DNA from: an uncultured Bacillota bacterium
Lineage (GTDB): Bacteria > Bacillota > Clostridia > Oscillospirales > Oscillospiraceae
Reading direction: 5' to 3'
DNA length: 42,151 nucleotides
Assembly (NCBI GenBank): GCA_947649625.1
Contig: CANSSJ010000013.1
Span: forward strand, 1 to 42,151
Shown here: in pieces, positions 38,279-42,151 of the stretch
Layout: every line of letters starts with the position of its first letter
Position numbering within the stretch: the stretch's first letter is position 1
Notes under the pieces: generated by a model
The model's database searches: none
Told to the model about the DNA's origin: nothing
What the model saw: the letters and a program-made list of their open reading frames with translations, nothing else
Made by a program: the position numbers and the translations under genes

Positions 38279-39286
38279 ATGCCAAATCCGGATTATCAGG
38301 GCGTATGGGCCTGTTTAGATCAGGCAGATGGAAAGATCAGCGGTGTTTCATTGGAGGTTTTAAGCGCGGCCAGGCGTTTGGCAGATATGCTCTCCGTGCA
38401 GGCCAGCGCCGTGCTGCTGGGACATAGCGTGGACGGGTTGGCAGCAGAGGCGTTTGCCTATGGTGCGGACCGCGTTTACGTCTGTGATGATGAAAAATTA
38501 AAGGATTATCGCGCCGCAACCTATGGGAAGGCGCTTGAGTCGCTGATTAGATCATACCGGCCGGCCATTATTCTGTTTGGCGCGACCAACAATGGGCATG
38601 ATCTGGCCTCCCGGCTTGCCGGCAGCCTGGGGACGGGGCTGTGTACCAATTGCGTCCGTCTGCAGCAGAATGAGGAGGGCATGTTGATCGCTTCCAGACC
38701 GGTCTACGGGGGCAGCCTGATGGAGAATGTGGCGTGCGGAGGGGCCAGACCCTGGCTGTACACCATCCATCAGAACGCGATGGAGCCGCTGGAACCGCAA
38801 GACGGTAAAACCGGGGATATTATCCCAGTCAAAATGGAATTAGAAGAGGAGGACGCCTGTGCAAAGGTGCTCAAGATCATTCCCGCGATACTTGGAGAGA
38901 TCAGCTTAACTGACGCTCAGATCATTGTGTCCGGTGGACGGGGGCTGGGAGACGCCAAAGGATTTACCCTCATCCAGGAATTGGCGGACACACTCCACGC
39001 GGCGGTGGGCGCTTCCCGCGCGGCGGTGGACGCGGGATGGATCCCCTATGCCCATCAGGTGGGGCAGACGGGAAAGACCGTCAGTCCCAGGCTGTACATC
39101 GCCTGTGGGATATCCGGCGCACTGCAGCATTTGGCGGGAATGAAAAATTCGGATGTAATTGTCGCTGTCAACAGGGACGAGAACGCGCCCATTTTCTCCG
39201 CTGCCAACTATGGCATTGTGGGGGACTTGTATCAAGTGATCCCCGTGATGATAGAGGAATTTAAAAAGGTCATGGCAGGGCGCTGA
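38279..39286 (+). CDS. etfA: Electron transfer flavoprotein, alpha subunit
   Basis: This 335-aa EtfA has an N-terminal domain similar to EtfB and a C-terminal FAD-binding domain with 'IIVSGGRGLGDAKGFTLIQE' and the FAD motifs 'HQVGQTGKTVSPRLYIACGI', 'SGALQHLAGM', 'AVNRDENAPIFSAANYGIVG'. The ATG at 38279 follows AGAGGGGGG at good spacing; TTG 38258 and ATG 38273 are in frame but worse placed. It follows etfB by 17 bases. Confidence 0.93.
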   Translation: MPNPDYQGVWACLDQADGKISGVSLEVLSAARRLADMLSVQASAVLLGHSVDGLAAEAFAYGADRVYVCDDEKLKDYRAATYGKALESLIRSYRPAIILFGATNNGHDLASRLAGSLGTGLCTNCVRLQQNEEGMLIASRPVYGGSLMENVACGGARPWLYTIHQNAMEPLEPQDGKTGDIIPVKMELEEEDACAKVLKIIPAILGEISLTDAQIIVSGGRGLGDAKGFTLIQELADTLHAAVGASRAAVDAGWIPYAHQVGQTGKTVSPRLYIACGISGALQHLAGMKNSDVIVAVNRDENAPIFSAANYGIVGDLYQVIPVMIEEFKKVMAGR

Positions 39287-39353
39287 CTTGCGCGGCGATG
39301 GCCGGACCGCAGCCGCACCGTTGTACAATTTATATGAAAGGAAGTCTATGGGA

Positions 39354-40499
39354 ATGGATTTCAAGCTGACAGAAGAGCAGATTCAAATAAGAGATATCGC
39401 GAGAAAGTTTGCTGTACAGGAGATCGCGCCTCTGGCCGCGGAGATTGACGAGAGCTCTAAATTTAACTGGCCCCTGCACAAAAAAATGGGAGAGCTGGGT
39501 CTGATCGGCATGACGGTTCCGGAGGAGATGGGCGGCGGCGGTCTGGATACGCTGTCCTGGTGTCTGGTCATTGAAGAGATCGCCAAAGCGTCCACCGCCG
39601 TGTCCAATTACCTTACCCTGTCAGAGTCCATGCTGAACTATATCTCTCACCTGGGCTCGGAGGATCAGAGAGAAAAATACCTCGCTCCGATTATAGACGG
39701 CGAACTGGTGTGCTCCTTTGCCATGACAGAGCCGAACGCCGGCTCCGACGCCGGCGCCATCCAGGCGACTGCCAAACTGGAAGGAGACCACTATGTTCTC
39801 AACGGCCAGAAAATGTTTATTACCATGGCGCTGCAGGCCGGCCTGTTTGTGGTGGTCGCAAACGTGAATCCCGGCCTCGGGAAAGACGGTATCCGCACCT
39901 TTCTGGTGCCTAAGAACACGCCCGGCCTCAGTCTGGGCAAACAGCTGGACCTGATGGGCATTCGCGGAACCGAGGCCGCGCCGGTCTATCTGGAAGATTG
40001 CAGGATTCCCAAAGAGAATCTGCTGGGTTCCGCAGACGGGTTTGAAAACGTCATGAAAGGCATGGACGGCCCTGGCCGCCTGGGCGCCGCCTCCCAGGCC
40101 CTGGGTCTGGCGGAGGCAGCTTTTGACGCGGCGATGGCCTATGCTCAGGAACGCAGCCAGTTTGGACGCGTCATCTACACATTCCAGGACATCAAATTTA
40201 TCCTGGCTGAGATGTCAACAGAAATTGAGGCGGCCCGCGGGCTGATCTGCAAGGCGGCCTGGCGGCGTGACCACGGGCTGAGCTATACAAAAGAGACCTC
40301 TCAGGCGAAGCTGTTTGCGGGTAAGATGTGCGTGCGTCAGGTCAGCAACGCTATGCAGATCTTGGGCGGGTACTCCTACAGCAAGGAGTATCCCATGGAG
40401 CGGTTTTACAGAGACGCTAAGATCCACCAGATTTGGGACGGAACAGACCAGGTTCAGAAGATCATCATTGCCAAGGAGCTGTTGAAGGAGATGAAGTAA
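39354..40499 (+). CDS. Second acyl-CoA dehydrogenase with Asp in the catalytic-base position
   Basis: This 381-aa enzyme shares the family layout: 'MDFKLTEEQIQIRDIARKFA', 'FAMTEPNAGSDAGAIQAT', 'MGIRGTEAAPVYLEDCRI' and 'MQILGGYSYSKEYPMERFYR'. Where the first dehydrogenase has YEGT, this one has 'IWDGTDQVQ', with Asp362 instead of the catalytic Glu. That may slow or alter the reaction, or the base may come from another position as in some branched-chain enzymes. The start 39354 has AAAGGAAG nine bases upstream; ATG 39348 is too close. Its stop overlaps the next start by one base. The pair with a CaiB-type transferase resembles CaiA-CaiB, a CoA-dependent reduction system. Confidence 0.9.
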   Translation: MDFKLTEEQIQIRDIARKFAVQEIAPLAAEIDESSKFNWPLHKKMGELGLIGMTVPEEMGGGGLDTLSWCLVIEEIAKASTAVSNYLTLSESMLNYISHLGSEDQREKYLAPIIDGELVCSFAMTEPNAGSDAGAIQATAKLEGDHYVLNGQKMFITMALQAGLFVVVANVNPGLGKDGIRTFLVPKNTPGLSLGKQLDLMGIRGTEAAPVYLEDCRIPKENLLGSADGFENVMKGMDGPGRLGAASQALGLAEAAFDAAMAYAQERSQFGRVIYTFQDIKFILAEMSTEIEAARGLICKAAWRRDHGLSYTKETSQAKLFAGKMCVRQVSNAMQILGGYSYSKEYPMERFYRDAKIHQIWDGTDQVQKIIIAKELLKEMK

Positions 40500-41725
40500 T
40501 GGAGAACAGGCACGAAACTCCCGCCCCGCTCGACGGCATTCGAGTCGTCGCCTTTACCCACTTCGCCGCGGGTCCGGTCACTGCACAGTATTTGGGCGCC
40601 CTGGGCGCGGACGTGGTCAAGATCGAAGGCCCCAACCAGGACACGGAACGGGTCTCCGTCAGGATGTCCAAGCCCGGCTATGACGGATGCAGCCCCTACT
40701 TTTTCGCCGTCAACCGCAACCAGCGGGGAATCGGGGTCAATCTGAAGAGTCAAGAGGGCTGCGAGGCGGTGCACAAGCTGGTGGAGCAGGCGGACATTAT
40801 CGTTGAAAACTTCCGCCCCGGCGTTTTGGATAAACTCGGCCTGGGTTACGAGGGCGTAAAAAAGTTCAATCCGGGAATCATTTACTGCACCATTTCCGGT
40901 TATGACCTCATGGGCCCCAGCAGGGACGACCCAGGGCAGGATCTGTTGATTGAAGCCCTGAGCGGCCTGGCTTCCATGGGCGGCTGGGAGGACACCCTGC
41001 CGGTGCCGGCCGGCACCTATGCCATTGACTCCTACACCACAATGAACGCTGTGGTCGGCGTGCTGGCGGCCCTGCGCCACCGGGACCGTACCGGCGAAGG
41101 ACAGTGGGTGCGGGTCGATATGATGTGCTCTGCTCTGCACATGATGGCAGCAGAGGCCTCTTATGTCATGAATGGCGACCCCGCCATCCATCGCAGCAAA
41201 AACAATATTGCTCATGTACACCAGGGCGCCCCCTATGGCATCTACAAGACCTGCGATGGCGCGGTAGCGCTGAGCAGTCAGCCCTCGCCGGAAGTAGTGG
41301 GAATTTTGGCTGAAGAGTTAGGGGTATTGGACGAGATGAGGCCCTATCTCAGCGAGAAAGCTCTGCGGGAACAGCGCGATGAGGTAGCCGCGGTGTTGGC
41401 CAGGCCTCTCTCCAAGCTGACGAAGGAAGCGGCAGTTCAGCGCCTGACCGGCAAGCGCTACTGGGTTGTGCCGGTAAACAGCCTGCCCGAGGCGTTGGAG
41501 CACCCGGCCGTCAAGGCAGCAGATGTGATCCGCACTTCCCAGTCCAAGCTGGCTGGTACGCACCGGGTCGTGGTAGAGCCGCTGAAAATGGATAAAACCC
41601 CCATTCGCTTCTCCCGCCCCGCGCCTGATGTAGGTGAACATACGGTTGAAGTGCTGCGGGAACTTGGTTATTCCGAAGAAAAAATTCAAAAGATGATGGA
41701 CGAAGGCGCAGTATTTACTTTATAA
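40499..41725 (+). CDS. CaiB/BaiF family (class III) CoA-transferase
   Basis: This 408-aa protein has the family start 'PLDGIRVVAFTHFAAGPVTA', 'YLGALGADVVKIEGP', 'NRNQRGIGVNLKSQEG' and 'ENFRPGVLDKLGLG'. The probable catalytic Asp148 lies in 'GQDLLIEALSGLASMGGW'. Family III enzymes move CoA between carboxylic acids through a mixed anhydride on that Asp. It is probably the activating step for the dehydrogenases. AAGGAG precedes the ATG, which overlaps the previous stop by one base. Confidence 0.92.
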   Translation: MENRHETPAPLDGIRVVAFTHFAAGPVTAQYLGALGADVVKIEGPNQDTERVSVRMSKPGYDGCSPYFFAVNRNQRGIGVNLKSQEGCEAVHKLVEQADIIVENFRPGVLDKLGLGYEGVKKFNPGIIYCTISGYDLMGPSRDDPGQDLLIEALSGLASMGGWEDTLPVPAGTYAIDSYTTMNAVVGVLAALRHRDRTGEGQWVRVDMMCSALHMMAAEASYVMNGDPAIHRSKNNIAHVHQGAPYGIYKTCDGAVALSSQPSPEVVGILAEELGVLDEMRPYLSEKALREQRDEVAAVLARPLSKLTKEAAVQRLTGKRYWVVPVNSLPEALEHPAVKAADVIRTSQSKLAGTHRVVVEPLKMDKTPIRFSRPAPDVGEHTVEVLRELGYSEEKIQKMMDEGAVFTL

Positions 41726-41824
41726 GGCTGGTCCTCCGTATTGCAGCGGACGCAGAGGGCCTGATGAGAGTTTTACCGAAACAAAGGCCGAAGTTTAAGT
41801 AAGATATATTGGGAGGTATACAGC

Positions 41825-42151
41825 ATGGACGAAAAACTTCAACATACCGCCGAGGATGCCGCTTCTCCCCCAAAAATGAAAGGCCCTCTGTCCGGGGTCG
41901 TTGTGTTGAGCCTGGCGGAGCAGTATCCCGGTCCCTATGCCACCCTTCTGCTGGCAGACATGGGTGCCGATGTGATTCTGGTAGAGCGTCCGGGGGAGGG
42001 TGATCCGGCCCGCAGATATCCAAAGTTTTATGAATCCCTGAACCGCAATAAGCGGAGCATTGTCCTGAATCTGAAAGAGAAAGACAATGTGGCCAGCTTC
42101 AAGGAATTGGTAAAAAAGGCCGACGTTCTGCTGGAAGGCTACAGGCCCGGC
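41825..42151 (+). CDS. Second CaiB/BaiF CoA-transferase, N-terminal part
   Basis: The first 109 codons are open to the window edge. The motif 'GVVVLSLAEQYPGPYATLLL', 'ADMGADVILVERPGEGDPAR' and 'LNRNKRSIVLNLKEKD' mark the start of a class III CoA-transferase. An N-terminal extension of about 20 residues precedes it. GGGAGG is seen upstream. It lies 99 bases after the first transferase and is probably in the same operon. Two different transferases suggest either two substrates or a heteromeric enzyme. Confidence 0.88.
   Translation, partial: MDEKLQHTAEDAASPPKMKGPLSGVVVLSLAEQYPGPYATLLLADMGADVILVERPGEGDPARRYPKFYESLNRNKRSIVLNLKEKDNVASFKELVKKADVLLEGYRPG

Overview
The window looks like chromosome of a high-GC Clostridia, probably a gut Oscillospiraceae of the Flavonifractor/Lawsonibacter type. 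This is an inference from GC-rich coding, AGGAGG ribosome binding sites, consensus sigma-A promoters and gene content (mannitol PTS, tripartite tricarboxylate transporter, ETF with acyl-CoA dehydrogenases). No rRNA, tRNA, CRISPR array or insertion sequence was recognised.

Layout. 1-4.7 kb: the end of an LTA synthase-like sulfatase, two unknown genes, a COG2509 FAD-dependent dehydrogenase and an orphan tyrosine recombinase. 4.8-9.1 kb: a mannitol locus, with mtlD divergent from a DeoR regulator and a fused IICBA mannitol permease. 9.1-13 kb: a subgroup Ic aspartate aminotransferase, UDP-galactopyranose mutase and a family 2 glycosyltransferase, with a palindromic REP-like element between the last two. 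13-17.4 kb: small XRE regulators with palindromic operators, a non-coding locus with promoter and terminator on both strands, and a membrane protein/Sel1-repeat pair. 17.4-20.7 kb: a minus-strand operon of ATP-grasp ligase, PHP phosphoesterase and polysaccharide deacetylase. 20.7-24.4 kb: a PadR regulator followed by a tandemly duplicated pair of membrane-protein genes, one copy frameshifted at a G6 tract.

24.6-33.8 kb is one long operon, probably for uptake and breakdown of a sugar acid: KduD-like SDR, Gfo/Idh oxidoreductase, TIM-barrel epimerase, TctC-TctB-TctA transporter, HIT protein, 2-hydroxyacid dehydrogenase, DapA-family aldolase and PfkB kinase. The likely logic is import, rearrangement to a 2-keto-3-deoxy acid, phosphorylation and aldol cleavage to pyruvate plus a C3 fragment. 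It is followed by a LacI regulator whose gene overlaps that of a PfkB homologue lacking the catalytic aspartate.

36.2 kb to the end is a second catabolic operon: acyl-CoA dehydrogenase, EtfB, EtfA, a second acyl-CoA dehydrogenase and two CaiB/BaiF CoA-transferases, the last cut by the window edge. Two LacI-type palindromes lie on and just after its promoter. It probably activates a carboxylic acid to its CoA ester and then reduces or oxidises it at the alpha-beta bond. The substrates of both operons cannot be read from sequence.
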